From: DASXHY01 sp036272195
GTDB lineage: Bacteria > Verrucomicrobiota > Verrucomicrobiia > Limisphaerales > DASXHY01
DNA length: 64,000 nucleotides
Direction of reading: 5' to 3'
Assembly: GCA_036272195.1 (NCBI GenBank)
Contig: DATAZE010000019.1
Location: 19,464 to 83,463 of the forward strand
Below the pieces are notes generated by a model. That model searched no databases. It was not told the origin of the DNA and was given only the letters and a program-made list of their open reading frames with translations. The position numbers were made by a program, and so were the translations under genes. This document shows, piece by piece, positions 34,848 through 44,069 of this stretch. Positions within the stretch are counted from its first letter, which is position 1. Every line of letters begins with the position of its first letter.

Positions 34848-36053
34848 TTATTGCCTTATGCCAGCCTTATAGCGCTCGTAATTGGAATAAGCTTCGTTCT
34901 GACGGCCGTTGGGTTTCAGATAGATATTGCCGTTGATGTTATCGAGCACCAAGTTGAAATGATTCAATATCTGGTTGCCTAATAACGTTCTGCGGCCTGA
35001 AGGTTTGGCTGGGTCCGCCGCACTGGTAACAATGTCTTTGAAAGTGACCCCGCCGAGCTTTGCGTTTAGGCGGACGATCTTTCTTCCGTTGACCATCTCT
35101 AATGGTTTCAATTCTTGCCAAACATTTTGCTGGTCAGTGAAGTCCTCAGCCAAGATCATGGTACCATCCCGGCCCGTATCGAATAAAAGCCAAAAAGGAT
35201 AGGATTTACCACCGAATTCTACCACTGCCTGGATTTTGGGGCGATTCTCTTCAAACCAGACCGGCAGCTGCCGATAAAAACGATCCAGTTTCGGCAATCG
35301 GTCATGGACGACCAAACGAAGTCGATCGTAATCTATTTCAACCACCTTGTTTCTGAACAATGAATTGCCGATGATCAAGTCTTCGTTCGTGCCCATGTTA
35401 CCAACTTGGGTCAAAGGCAAGTTGTTCCAGACAAGATTTTGGAGTTGAAGAAGATTTGAGGAACTAAGCTGCTCTTTGTTGACCCCTTGGGAATTGCTCA
35501 GCATTGTGGAGCTATCGAATTTAATCCCTAACTTCGTTGCTGAAAGCTTGCTCACACAACACCCCCCAGCACCCAGGTCGAATTGAATCGTCACCTCTTG
35601 GGTCTGATTTAGCAGTCCTTTGAGATAGGCCCGTGAGCCCCTCAATTCTATCGGCATTTCAACCGCCCCATGATTCCCGGAATTGGTCGCATACCGCGCG
35701 TCTGGCGAATCAAGAGCCAAAATGCGGATCCAACATCGGTTCGTACCGTTGAGAAGTACAATAAAATCATTAGTTTGACCGTAGCGCGTCCGAAAACTTA
35801 TTCGATCTTGATCTGTCTTAACAGCGACTCGCCTCGGCTCCCTGGGGACGTTAACAAAATAAACATCCGGATGAGCCTTCGGGTCTAGTTCCCAATTCAC
35901 TCGGACATAGTCGCCGTCCTCGATTATCGCTCTCTGGCTGGTCGCCTTAATGACCGGCAGATCCCCCTGAGCGAAGGAAATTCCCGCACCTAAAACTCCT
36001 ATCAGCAGAAACCCGTAAGCGTTTATAAAGGGGTTGGTTCTCACTATTTGCAC
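34848..36053 (-). CDS. Exported double retropepsin-like (aspartyl protease fold) protein
   Basis: A 401-residue exported protein, GTG start at 36053, signal peptide to about residue 28 (L-L-I-G-V-L-G-A-G-I-S-F-A-Q). It contains two retropepsin-like halves. The first has V-T-I-Q-F-D159-L-G161, where the usual D-[TS]-G is altered to D-L-G. The second has F-W-L-L-F-D292-T-G294 with a later L-G-N-Q-I-L. A pepsin-type enzyme needs both aspartates; here both are present but the first motif lacks the Thr/Ser. It may be a protease or a binding protein. Base composition looks lower in GC than the flanks. Confidence 0.72.
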   Translation of the reverse strand: MQIVRTNPFINAYGFLLIGVLGAGISFAQGDLPVIKATSQRAIIEDGDYVRVNWELDPKAHPDVYFVNVPREPRRVAVKTDQDRISFRTRYGQTNDFIVLLNGTNRCWIRILALDSPDARYATNSGNHGAVEMPIELRGSRAYLKGLLNQTQEVTIQFDLGAGGCCVSKLSATKLGIKFDSSTMLSNSQGVNKEQLSSSNLLQLQNLVWNNLPLTQVGNMGTNEDLIIGNSLFRNKVVEIDYDRLRLVVHDRLPKLDRFYRQLPVWFEENRPKIQAVVEFGGKSYPFWLLFDTGRDGTMILAEDFTDQQNVWQELKPLEMVNGRKIVRLNAKLGGVTFKDIVTSAADPAKPSGRRTLLGNQILNHFNLVLDNINGNIYLKPNGRQNEAYSNYERYKAGIRQ

Positions 36054-36332
36054 TGTTTCAATTTATTTTCGACTTTTGTTGGTGGTTAGAAGGTTGAACA
36101 CATAACCCCAACTTCCCATTTGCAGCCGCGCGGCTATCCATTTCAGTGACATCGTCGTTTCCTTTCGTAACCGTTGGGCCATTGCAATCTTTGCCTTGTC
36201 CCCCTTGGGCCGCAATGCCAATTGTAAGGGGTCGCCCCTTTTTTGTTCGAAGATTTCTGCATCCAAAATTGTCCGGGTGGCGGATATACTGCCGGCGGAA
36301 CAAGACAGCGCGTGGAATCGGTTCAAAATCAG
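36054..36332. promoter_or_regulatory. Divergent region upstream of the ECF sigma operon
   Basis: A gap of about 280 bases between a minus-strand and a plus-strand gene. It should hold the sigma-operon promoter, possibly autoregulated, as is usual for ECF factors. I cannot point to a clear -35/-10 pair. The frame of the sigma factor extends back to 36243 without family similarity. Confidence 0.35.
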
Positions 36333-36935
36333 ATGTTGCGATTCGCGGGAAATGGCAGCCCTGAAGACTCGCAGGATGCAGAAGTGCGCGAAGACGCGCG
36401 CTTGTTGGCGGGCATTGCTGACGGTGATCAGCACGCGCTGGCGTCGCTTTACCGCCGGCGCGGAAGCCTGATTTACTCGCTGCTGGTTCGAATGCTGGTC
36501 AATGAAATGGAAGCACAAGATGCAATGCAAGATGCCTTTGTCGCAATCTGGCGGCGGGCGAATAAATACGATCCCTGCCGTTCTTCTCCGCTGGGCTGGA
36601 TGGTGATGGTTGCTCGCGGGCTGGCGCTGGACAGGTTGCGCGCTCGATCACGCCGAAGTGTCAATCATGCTGCCTACGAACGCGAAGTCGTATCTCTCGA
36701 AATGGAAGTCAATGGCTCGCGGCCGACGGAGCGGGATGAACTCGCGGCGGCTTGTGCTTCGGCGCTGCACGATTTGCCGGAAGCGCAGGGGCACGCGCTG
36801 CAACTGGCTTTTCTCCGCGGCTGGACGCACGAGGAAATTGCCAGCGCCGCGGGCGAGCCGCTGGGCACGATCAAGGCGCGAATTCGGCGCGGTCTGCTGG
36901 CATTACGCAAAGCATTGAAGGATTACCATGCCTGA
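36333..36935 (+). CDS. ECF-type RNA polymerase sigma factor
   Basis: A 200-residue sigma-70 family factor of the extracytoplasmic-function type. Region 2 (about 22-85) contains L-A-S-L-Y-R-R-R-G-S-L-I-Y-S-L and the D-A-M-Q-D-A-F-V-A-I-W-R-R core-binding motif; region 4 (about 140-195) contains L-P-E-A-Q-G-H-A-L, G-W-T-H-E-E-I-A, and G-T-I-K-A-R-I-R-R-G-L. ATG 36333 fits the usual length. The anti-sigma gene overlaps its end by eight bases, so the pair is coupled. It probably responds to an envelope signal via that partner. Confidence 0.92.
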   Translation: MLRFAGNGSPEDSQDAEVREDARLLAGIADGDQHALASLYRRRGSLIYSLLVRMLVNEMEAQDAMQDAFVAIWRRANKYDPCRSSPLGWMVMVARGLALDRLRARSRRSVNHAAYEREVVSLEMEVNGSRPTERDELAAACASALHDLPEAQGHALQLAFLRGWTHEEIASAAGEPLGTIKARIRRGLLALRKALKDYHA

Positions 36936-38091
36936 CCTCCATTTGCCTGAAGACGAAGCGGCACTGTACGTGTTCGGCGGTCTGAGCGCCGAGGAGCGCC
37001 GTGAGTTCGAGACGCGGCTGGCGCAATCGGACGAGTTGCGTTCGCTGGTTCGCGAACTTGAGGAGGGAGCAGTGGCGCTGGCGCAGGCATCGCCACGAAG
37101 GCAGCCACCGCAACAGATTTGGAAACGGATTGAAAAAGCCGTGGCCAAGGAATCGAAAGCAACGGTGACGTTCCCGGTTTTTTGGGTCGGTTGGTTGCGT
37201 AATGGATGGGCGGCGGCGGCGCTGTGCTTGATCGGTTGGTTGCTCTACGCATTCCTGGCGAACCGGCATCCCACCGAAATTATCACATCAAAAATTCTCC
37301 AACCTCAAACCGTATCCGCAAATTCTAATCCGCCAGTGAGAACGCAGGTCGCCGCAGTGCCGTTGCGGGCCACGAACGTGGATCTGAAACTGTTGCAGGC
37401 GCGGGCGCAGGAAATCGGTGAGCTTCGCCGGAAGATTGCGCTAATGGAAATGGAGGCAGCACAGCTCTCGCGCTCGCTCGCCCGCCAAGGCGCCGCGCTG
37501 AGCGAATCAAATCGGATTAAGTTTTGTCAGCTCATTCCGGCTTCCTCCGCCAACGCCGATGCGAGCGCCCCGCCGCTTTCGCCCCGCTTGCAACACGCGA
37601 TGTTGATGGCGATAGCACGCGAGCTTAATTGGTTGCCGGTTGAATCAAAATCAGGTGTCCAAACCGGCGGCGGGCCAGGCCAGACGTTGGTGAGCGTTGG
37701 GGGAGTTGATTTCGTGGATTTGCCGCCAAACACCAACGGTGTGGCCTATCCAACACCGGTTCCGCAGCGCGCGCAAGCGGCCACGACGGAATCGTCAGAC
37801 GCAACTATTCCAGTGTTCGTGGCCGGCAATAAGCTCGTGGTGGCCCTGGATTCGACCGTGGTGCCACCGGACAGTTCCGTGGCGTTCACTGTGACCGATG
37901 CCAACCAGAACCAAACTGGCGGCACGGTCACGCTCGGCGAAAACCCAATGGTGGTAACGATTCCCCTTTCCGACGCGTTCATACACAACGGCCTTATCGC
38001 GACATCAGACGGTTACCTGGCAGTGAGCTTCTCCTTGACCTCATCCGGCGTATCCACCACGAGCTGGTTTTTTATGCCGACGTCCCCATGA
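36928..38091 (+). CDS. Membrane anti-sigma factor with long periplasmic part
   Basis: A 387-residue anti-sigma factor paired with the upstream ECF sigma. The N-terminal cytoplasmic part (L-P-E-D-E-A-A-L-Y-V-F-G-G-L-S-A-E-E-R) is the RskA-type sigma-binding helix bundle without zinc ligands. One membrane helix follows near 92-108 (A-A-A-L-C-L-I-G-W-L-L-Y-A-F-L). The periplasmic part has a coiled coil at about 150-190, then a beta-rich domain (I-P-V-F-V-A-G-N-K-L-V-V-A-L) unlike a standard RskA domain, perhaps the sensor. It starts within the sigma gene and is followed by a secreted protein. Confidence 0.82.
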   Translation: MPDLHLPEDEAALYVFGGLSAEERREFETRLAQSDELRSLVRELEEGAVALAQASPRRQPPQQIWKRIEKAVAKESKATVTFPVFWVGWLRNGWAAAALCLIGWLLYAFLANRHPTEIITSKILQPQTVSANSNPPVRTQVAAVPLRATNVDLKLLQARAQEIGELRRKIALMEMEAAQLSRSLARQGAALSESNRIKFCQLIPASSANADASAPPLSPRLQHAMLMAIARELNWLPVESKSGVQTGGGPGQTLVSVGGVDFVDLPPNTNGVAYPTPVPQRAQAATTESSDATIPVFVAGNKLVVALDSTVVPPDSSVAFTVTDANQNQTGGTVTLGENPMVVTIPLSDAFIHNGLIATSDGYLAVSFSLTSSGVSTTSWFFMPTSP

Positions 38092-38147
38092 TATTTCGAT
38101 GACTTTCAGGCGCTCGCGCATCCACCAAAAATACAAAAGGAAAGATA

Positions 38148-38783
38148 ATGAAACAGACAATTCGGCTATTAGAGCATTTCCATCAAAGCTGTAGCGATGA
38201 GTTAAAATCGACTGACAACGGTCTTTTCGGTTTTTGGCGTCGTTTCGGCTCAGTTACAGGGTTTTTCAAACCTGCTCCTTCGCCGAAGCCTCGCCAAAAA
38301 CCAAAAATCCTCGCTGCTCATCGCTACATCTTTTCTGTCAATGCTCTAAGACTCGCGCTGGCGGCTCTCCTGTTCGCCGCGACTTCACCCGCATTGCTGG
38401 CTGCGCCGCCCAACGCCGGAATTCAAGGGCGAGCCGCGCTTTACATTTCCTACGGCAAACCGGTCGAGGTAGCGCCGGGGGTGTGGGTGGGCGTGGGTGA
38501 CCTGATGTTGCCGGTCGCGACTTCGTTTAATATATTGTCTGCGCGTTCCGGCCATAAAGTCGGGCACTTTTCAGTCGACGCAAGTGGTGCTTTTACCGTA
38601 TCGCTGCCGCCCGGGAAGTATATCGTCGTTCCTGACACGTTGACAGTCCGGGGTTTCCCGTCGTCGGATTCTATTTCGACGGATTCATTTGCGGTGACTG
38701 TTCGTGCCAGGAAGTTCGCTTACGCACTCATCCTCTATTATCAGGGCGTTCCTTCCGGCGTGGCGGTTGGCATGACTCATTGA
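38148..38783 (+). CDS. Secreted protein of unknown function, ECF sigma operon
   Basis: A 211-residue protein with a good ribosome-binding site (AAAGGAAAG six bases before ATG). The first 60 residues are basic and hydrophilic, then a hydrophobic stretch (L-R-L-A-L-A-A-L-L-F-A-A) ends in L-L-A-A-P near 86, so it either has an unusually long signal or starts later. The mature part is beta-rich (V-A-P-G-V-W-V-G-V-G-D, F-T-V-S-L-P-P-G-K-Y-I-V-V-P), like a small carboxypeptidase-regulatory/Ig-like domain. It is probably cotranscribed with the sigma pair and a target of that response. Confidence 0.6.
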   Translation: MKQTIRLLEHFHQSCSDELKSTDNGLFGFWRRFGSVTGFFKPAPSPKPRQKPKILAAHRYIFSVNALRLALAALLFAATSPALLAAPPNAGIQGRAALYISYGKPVEVAPGVWVGVGDLMLPVATSFNILSARSGHKVGHFSVDASGAFTVSLPPGKYIVVPDTLTVRGFPSSDSISTDSFAVTVRARKFAYALILYYQGVPSGVAVGMTH

Positions 38784-39184
38784 GCGTGATGGCCGTTGAA
38801 TTGATCCAGCACACGGGTGATGCTCGTTTCGCTCGCCGCGCTTTGCGCGAAAGTGAAGGGTTGATAGGATTGATTCGCCGGGGTAGCCCTCTCGGGATCG
38901 GGTAACCTCGCGCTAATGTCTTCGACGCCTTTGGTGTCGTTCGTAGGTGGCGCGCTGGCGTGGGACCAAATCCCTCGTTTCGGGTTTTGAGTTTTAGCCG
39001 CCGCCAGCGTTTTCGTATTTTACATTTGCGCGATCTGATTGGAGTTTCGGTTGCGACCGCATAAATGAGGAACTACAAACCGATGCTTTAAGGAGAGGGC
39101 CGCTTTGAAGCTTGACCGGAAATGGGTGCGCCTATAAAAGAACATTCAGTTCAACCATTTAGACGTCGGATCAATCAGGAGTTT
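38784..39184. other. Non-coding region before the T6SS locus
   Basis: About 400 bases without a believable gene. It contains a triloop hairpin CGACGCC-TTT-GGTGTCG (38923-38939, one G-T pair) and a GGAACTACAAAC half-repeat near 39070, related to 20813-20880. The promoter for the genes that follow should lie here, but I cannot define it. Confidence 0.45.
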
Positions 39185-39679
39185 ATGAGCATATCGATAA
39201 AACAAACTATTGGATTGTGCGCGCTGGTTCTCGCGGTTGCCCTGGCCACTGGGGGATGCAAATCCGCTCCCAAACCGGTGCCGTGGAATGTCAGTATCAC
39301 CAAGACGACGCCTGCCTCCATCGAAGTCGATTTGGTCGGGGTGACAGAAAGTGAGAAGCATTTTATCGACGGCTTGAGCATGGACAGTTACTGGCCCAAC
39401 AGCCCGGTGCGTCGTGATGCCGAAAAGAACATGATGACGAAAATTCTCAAGACGAACGAGCCGTGGCTGATCACCCGCGATGATCCGCATTGGGAAAAGT
39501 GGACGAAACGCGGCGTGACGACGTTGTATGTGGTGGCCAATCTTCCGGTGCCGAATGGTCTGTGGAAAGTAGCGTTGCCGCTGGATAAAAAGTCGTGGGA
39601 TGCCAAAAACCACACGCTGGAGATAGAAATTCAAAACACGCTGATTCGCGTGAACACCCCGGAGAACGCGCGGAATTAA
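39185..39679 (+). CDS. Lipoprotein at the head of the T6SS locus (possible TssJ-like role)
   Basis: A 164-residue lipoprotein starting at ATG 39185 (M-S-I-S-I-K-Q-T-I-G-L-C), with a signal ending A-T-G-G-C near residue 25. The mature protein (T-P-A-S-I-E-V-D-L-V-G-V, W-P-N-S-P-V-R-R-D-A-E-K, V-V-A-N-L-P-V-P) is strand-rich and of the size of TssJ, the outer-membrane lipoprotein that anchors TssM. No other TssJ candidate is in the window. Sequence similarity to TssJ is not clear to me, so this rests on position, size and lipid anchor. The pseudokinase gene follows after 110 bases. Confidence 0.6.
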   Translation: MSISIKQTIGLCALVLAVALATGGCKSAPKPVPWNVSITKTTPASIEVDLVGVTESEKHFIDGLSMDSYWPNSPVRRDAEKNMMTKILKTNEPWLITRDDPHWEKWTKRGVTTLYVVANLPVPNGLWKVALPLDKKSWDAKNHTLEIEIQNTLIRVNTPENARN

Positions 39680-39789
39680 ATCAGGCGCCAGCAAAAGATG
39701 GGCCGCAGATGAAGCCGAGTGCTTTACTTCTGCCTTGAGGATGGCATTCATCGTGCTAGGCAGATCCCGCAGGATCCTGAGGCCTTGTC

Positions 39790-42705
39790 ATGCCAACATT
39801 TGGTGATTATACGACCATTGGCGAGCCTGTGGCAGTGGTGGAAGAACGTGGACACGTTTCATCTGTTTGGCAGGCTCGGTTAAGCGGCGCCAGTGATGGG
39901 CGTTTGTACGCCATCAAGGCGTACTCCCCGCGCCGTCGTGCATCCAAGGAAGGCGAAAGCACGGAGGTGCTGGAAAATGATCGCCGCCTGGAGTTCATAG
40001 CGGGCATCAAGGAGCTTAAAAAGGCCCAGACCGATAGTGGAGGCTGTCTCGCGCCAGTTCATGCTTTTGGCATGGCGCCGGAAGGGGCCTGGTTCGCCAC
40101 GGATTTTTATCCCCGTTCGCTCAAGAGCTGGATCAACCTGCGTGTGCGGGTTGATGTTCCGGCGTTGCGGCACCTGATGGCGAGCGTGGCGGCCAGTTGT
40201 CTCGCGCTGAAACGCGCGCGCGGTTTTTCCCACGGCAACCTGAAAACGAGCAACATTTTCCTGGCCGGGAAGCCACGGCCGTTGCGGAGCACGCCGCTGT
40301 TCATTTCCGATCCTTATCCCGCGTCTTCAACACAACTCGCGCGGCTCGATGCGACCGATCGCCACGCGGCCGGGGAATTGTTGAACCAGACGGCCGAGGT
40401 GCAGGATTTGCGGGCCATCGGCGAATTGCTCCTGCAGTTGGTCGAGGGCCGTCTGATTGGGAACACTTACGATTATAATTATCCGGTGGAGAGGTCGCCC
40501 GCGTGGGACCAGTTGGGACGCGAGGGTGAACATTGGCGGGAGCAGTGCAACCGGCTGCTCGATCCGCAACTGACGCTGGAAAAAATCAACCTCGAATCGC
40601 TCGCGAAGGAATTTCGGCCGAGCGCGATGCCGGGGAGACTTGCGGTGGTCGCCGGTGGTGTGGCGGTGATTTGCCTGGTGGGCGGCGGGATTTTTTATGC
40701 GGTGTCGCTTCACGGCAGAAAAAAGGCGGCGGAATTTCAAAATGCTTTGCGCGCGGCTTCCGACGCGTTGGACCACACGAACTTTGCCGTGGCGCAACAA
40801 CAGATTCAGCAGGCGCTGGGGCAGAGTCCTTCCGACGCGCAGGCGTTGAAATTGAAGGAGCAAATTCAACAGGCGCTGGAAGGCCGTTACAGCGCGGCAC
40901 TGGAATCGGCGCAGGCGCGGTTGAGCGCGGGGGATTTTGACAATGCAATCGCGCTGGCGAAACAGGCGCAGGAATACAAGCCCGCGGATAAAGCCGCCGG
41001 TGACATCGTGAGCGCGGCGGGGCGGGAGCAGAAATTCCGCACCACGACCAATGATGCGTGGGTGGCGTTCAGGCAATCGAATTACGATCACGCGCTGGAG
41101 CTTGCGGAACAGGCGGTGGGAATCAAACCTGACGACGCGGCGGCGATCTCGTTGCGCGACCAGGCGCGCAGCAACCAGGCAAACATCCAGTTGCTCACCA
41201 CGAAGAAAGAGGAATATCAGAACGAGATGACCCAGGCGCGCGCCGCTTCCGCGGGCGGCGATTACTCGAATGCGGTGGCGCACGCTGATGTCGCGTTGGG
41301 AATTATTCCGGGTGACCGAGAGGCGCAGGCGTTGAAAAAAGACGCGCAGAGCCGGTTGGGGGAGGAAATCTCCCAGAGTCAGCAGAGGGAAAATTTCCGG
41401 CAGATTCTCGCCTCGGCGCAGAAGGCATTTGACCAGACCAATTATACGAATGCGATCACGCTGGCGGACCAGGCATTGGGCATGTCTCCGCGAGACGCCA
41501 ACGCGCGGAAGTTGCGGGACGACGCGGAGAATCAATTGAAGCAACTTCAGACGGCCGCGGACCAAAACCGGAAGTACCAGGACACGATGGCGAACGCGCG
41601 CAGGGCCATGCAAACGAACGGTTACGCCCTGGCCATTACGTTATGCGATCAGGCCCTGGGCATCGTGCGCGGGGATGATGCAGCGACAAAATTGCGCCAG
41701 GACGCGCAAAAAAGCCAGGATGCACTGGTTTCGGCGCGCGAGAACGAAGCGAAGTTCCAGGCCGCGATGAAGCAGGCGTCGGCGGCCGCAAATGGCGGGG
41801 ATTATTCCAACGCGGTTTTGTACGCGAACCAGGCGTTGACGATCAAGCCGCAGGATTCCGGCGCCAAAGATTTGCTGACGGGCGCACAATCAAAACTGGA
41901 TGCGGCCAGGACAGCGCAGGAATCGGCCCAGAAATATCAAACCGCGATAGCGGAGGCGCAGGGGGCGTTCGACCAGGGCAAATATGACGTTGCTTCCCGG
42001 CAGGCCGACGCGGCTTTGGCGAGCAAAAGCAACGATCCGAAAGCCACGAGTTTGAAACAACAGGTGGTGGACATACAGTCAGCGCAAAGTTGCCTGGCAA
42101 ACGGCGATTTCGATACGGCTTCATCCTTATGCGCCAAGTACCCAAATATTCCTGTGTTCGCCAGTTTGGGGCAGAAGGTTAGCGTGCCCAGAAACGCTCT
42201 CGTGGATGCGAAGGGGCGGTTCAGTGCCGGCGATTATTCCTTTATCGGAAAATTGGAAGCGAGCGATTATGCCAAGACGGCGGCTTTTGCCACGCTGCTG
42301 ACGAGCGCGAAAAGCGAAAATCAGACTTTGCTCAACCTGGAAAAATTGACGAACGCCCCGGCGAATTGGACGGCGGCAAACACCGCCCTGCAGGCGGTGG
42401 CTCCGGCGGTGTCGGTAAAACCGCCCTTCCGGGAAATAGCGAATTGGGTGGAGTTGAATAATCCGGTCAAGAACCTCGAAAGAGATTTGGAAGTGTTGCA
42501 GGTTTGGATGGGGCGGCGAAGTCCGGCGAACACTATTATAGACAGAGGCACTGGCAAACCCGCGAGACGGCTGGATCCCGGGACGGATATTGGGCCGTAT
42601 CGGGTTTACGAGGAGCAATTGAAAACGAAGTTCTCGCAGGCGGGAGTGTTGCCGGCCCACGCCAAGGATTTTAAAGACATCGAAGCCACGATGGATTTGT
42701 TGTAA
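39790..42705 (+). CDS. T6SS-associated membrane pseudokinase with periplasmic TPR-like repeats
   Basis: A 971-residue single-pass protein. Residues 1-280 form a protein-kinase-like domain: the ATP lysine survives in Y-A-I-K43-A-Y, but the catalytic loop H-R-D-L-K-x-x-N is H148-G-N150-L-K-T-S-N155, and D-F-G is D174-P-Y. Loss of the catalytic Asp predicts a pseudokinase. A membrane helix spans about 284-305. The periplasmic part (310-760) has about nine TPR-like repeats ('Y/F-x-N-A-I-x-L-A-x-Q-A-L-x-I-x-P-x-D-x-x-A'). Residues 766-905 form a C-terminal domain (R-F-S-A-G-D-Y-S-F-I...K-P-P-F-R-E-I) shared with the TagF fusion at 53.3 kb. By position it corresponds to PpkA of the H1-T6SS. Confidence 0.88.
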   Translation: MPTFGDYTTIGEPVAVVEERGHVSSVWQARLSGASDGRLYAIKAYSPRRRASKEGESTEVLENDRRLEFIAGIKELKKAQTDSGGCLAPVHAFGMAPEGAWFATDFYPRSLKSWINLRVRVDVPALRHLMASVAASCLALKRARGFSHGNLKTSNIFLAGKPRPLRSTPLFISDPYPASSTQLARLDATDRHAAGELLNQTAEVQDLRAIGELLLQLVEGRLIGNTYDYNYPVERSPAWDQLGREGEHWREQCNRLLDPQLTLEKINLESLAKEFRPSAMPGRLAVVAGGVAVICLVGGGIFYAVSLHGRKKAAEFQNALRAASDALDHTNFAVAQQQIQQALGQSPSDAQALKLKEQIQQALEGRYSAALESAQARLSAGDFDNAIALAKQAQEYKPADKAAGDIVSAAGREQKFRTTTNDAWVAFRQSNYDHALELAEQAVGIKPDDAAAISLRDQARSNQANIQLLTTKKEEYQNEMTQARAASAGGDYSNAVAHADVALGIIPGDREAQALKKDAQSRLGEEISQSQQRENFRQILASAQKAFDQTNYTNAITLADQALGMSPRDANARKLRDDAENQLKQLQTAADQNRKYQDTMANARRAMQTNGYALAITLCDQALGIVRGDDAATKLRQDAQKSQDALVSARENEAKFQAAMKQASAAANGGDYSNAVLYANQALTIKPQDSGAKDLLTGAQSKLDAARTAQESAQKYQTAIAEAQGAFDQGKYDVASRQADAALASKSNDPKATSLKQQVVDIQSAQSCLANGDFDTASSLCAKYPNIPVFASLGQKVSVPRNALVDAKGRFSAGDYSFIGKLEASDYAKTAAFATLLTSAKSENQTLLNLEKLTNAPANWTAANTALQAVAPAVSVKPPFREIANWVELNNPVKNLERDLEVLQVWMGRRSPANTIIDRGTGKPARRLDPGTDIGPYRVYEEQLKTKFSQAGVLPAHAKDFKDIEATMDLL

Positions 42706-42893
42706 ATTTCCAACCCAGTCAGCGAATTTTTGACTTACTTCATTGGATACGGATTTTCCGGATAAGTTGCCGGTAATTATACGGTTAAACGAAGAAAAGG
42801 GTGGACATAAAATTGCGTACACTATAAAACCCACAGCGGAAGTTGTTTTTTCCGAACCCAATCAGTAGTGAACGTTAACTCATCCATTGTCTT

Positions 42894-44051
42894 ATGGGCC
42901 CACTCTTATGTTCGCGCAGCTTTCGTTTTTTCCTGATTGCCGTTTGGCTATGCTTTGCTGACGTGGTCATGGCGCAGGACCAAAGCCCTGCGAACGCCGG
43001 GCAGCCCGCACTCACTTATCCTTATGACCAGCCGTGGGGGCCGGTTAACAAGAATAGTTCCAAGGCGCAGCAGAGTCCCACTTTCAAGGAAATGCCCAAG
43101 AGCGAGCCGGCCACTCCGCCGGCGCAACCTCCACCACCACCAGCGCCACCCGCTGCGGTCGAGGCTGCTGCTCCGGTTGCGCCGTCTTCCGATATGCCGG
43201 TGCCTCCCGCGCCTTCGTTGACGAAGCCGGTGGTCGCGAAAAGCGAGGTGTCGGTGTCCGCTGACTTTTTCGATGGTGAAGGCACAGTGACCGTCCCGAT
43301 TGGTTTTTCATTGCGCAAAACGTTGGGCAGTGTGCCCGGCGGGGTGGCTGTGCAGCCGACGGCGGGTTCCGCTCCGCGAAGTTCACAATATTTCGGCGGA
43401 ACTATTTCGTATTCTTATTTGCACGCGTGGTACGTCGATTTGTCGTATGAGGACGGAACGTCGTCGGGGAACGCAAATTTCGACGCGGGCAACTTCGGCA
43501 ATATAAACTCGGACTTCAGCATTAAGGACCAGTGGTATCAGGCGTACCTCCGATATACGTTCCCGGCATTGCGCGGTAAGCGACTCTCCGCCTATTTGCG
43601 CGCGGGGGCCAGCTATGTCGATGCCGACCTCGACATGAACGCGAATACGCCCGAGGGGAAATATACTCAAAAGGACAAAACGCAGGACATCCTGGGCAAC
43701 GGCGGTTTCGGCATCGGTTATTCCCTGTATGCCAGCCGGCGCTTTATCATCAGCTTGCAGGTTGAAGGTGAAGGTTTCTTCGGACAGCGTTCGCAGCAAA
43801 GCCGGGAAACGCTTTCTTCCGACGCGGGCTTGACTCCGAAAACGGACAATATCGACAACACGCTTTACGGTGGAATCGCGCGCGGCACGGCTCGGTTCGA
43901 GTACCGTTTGGGGCAAGCCAACCGCTTCAGAGTTTTCGCTGAGGGTGGCGCGCAGGGGAAAATTACTGAGATTACGTATCCTGGCGCCGGGACCTTCAGC
44001 GAAGATCTTTGGGGGCCGTATGTGAAAGTCGGTCTTCGTTACTCCTTCTAA
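42894..44051 (+). CDS. Outer-membrane beta-barrel protein with proline-rich N-terminus
   Basis: A 385-residue exported protein: signal peptide to about residue 27 (F-A-D-V-V-M-A-Q), a disordered Pro/Ala-rich segment at 60-110, then a barrel of alternating strands (Y-F-G-G-T-I-S-Y-S-Y, Y-Q-A-Y-L-R-Y-T-F, L-S-A-Y-L-R-A-G-A-S-Y) ending in the classic terminal aromatic L-R-Y-S-F. It lies inside the T6SS region between the pseudokinase and the Asp-box protein. A T6SS link is only positional; it could be an unrelated OmpA/opacity-type porin. Confidence 0.78.
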   Translation: MGPLLCSRSFRFFLIAVWLCFADVVMAQDQSPANAGQPALTYPYDQPWGPVNKNSSKAQQSPTFKEMPKSEPATPPAQPPPPPAPPAAVEAAAPVAPSSDMPVPPAPSLTKPVVAKSEVSVSADFFDGEGTVTVPIGFSLRKTLGSVPGGVAVQPTAGSAPRSSQYFGGTISYSYLHAWYVDLSYEDGTSSGNANFDAGNFGNINSDFSIKDQWYQAYLRYTFPALRGKRLSAYLRAGASYVDADLDMNANTPEGKYTQKDKTQDILGNGGFGIGYSLYASRRFIISLQVEGEGFFGQRSQQSRETLSSDAGLTPKTDNIDNTLYGGIARGTARFEYRLGQANRFRVFAEGGAQGKITEITYPGAGTFSEDLWGPYVKVGLRYSF

Positions 44052-44069
44052 TTCATAACTCGAACCACT

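Noticed and set aside
40327..41613. Minus-strand frame of 428 codons
   Set aside because: Antisense shadow of the TPR-like repeats of the pseudokinase; Arg-rich with no family pattern.
40900..42100. Possible DNA tandem repeat or CRISPR-like periodicity
   Set aside because: The periodicity is at protein level (TPR-like units); the DNA of successive units differs. No CRISPR array was seen anywhere in the window.
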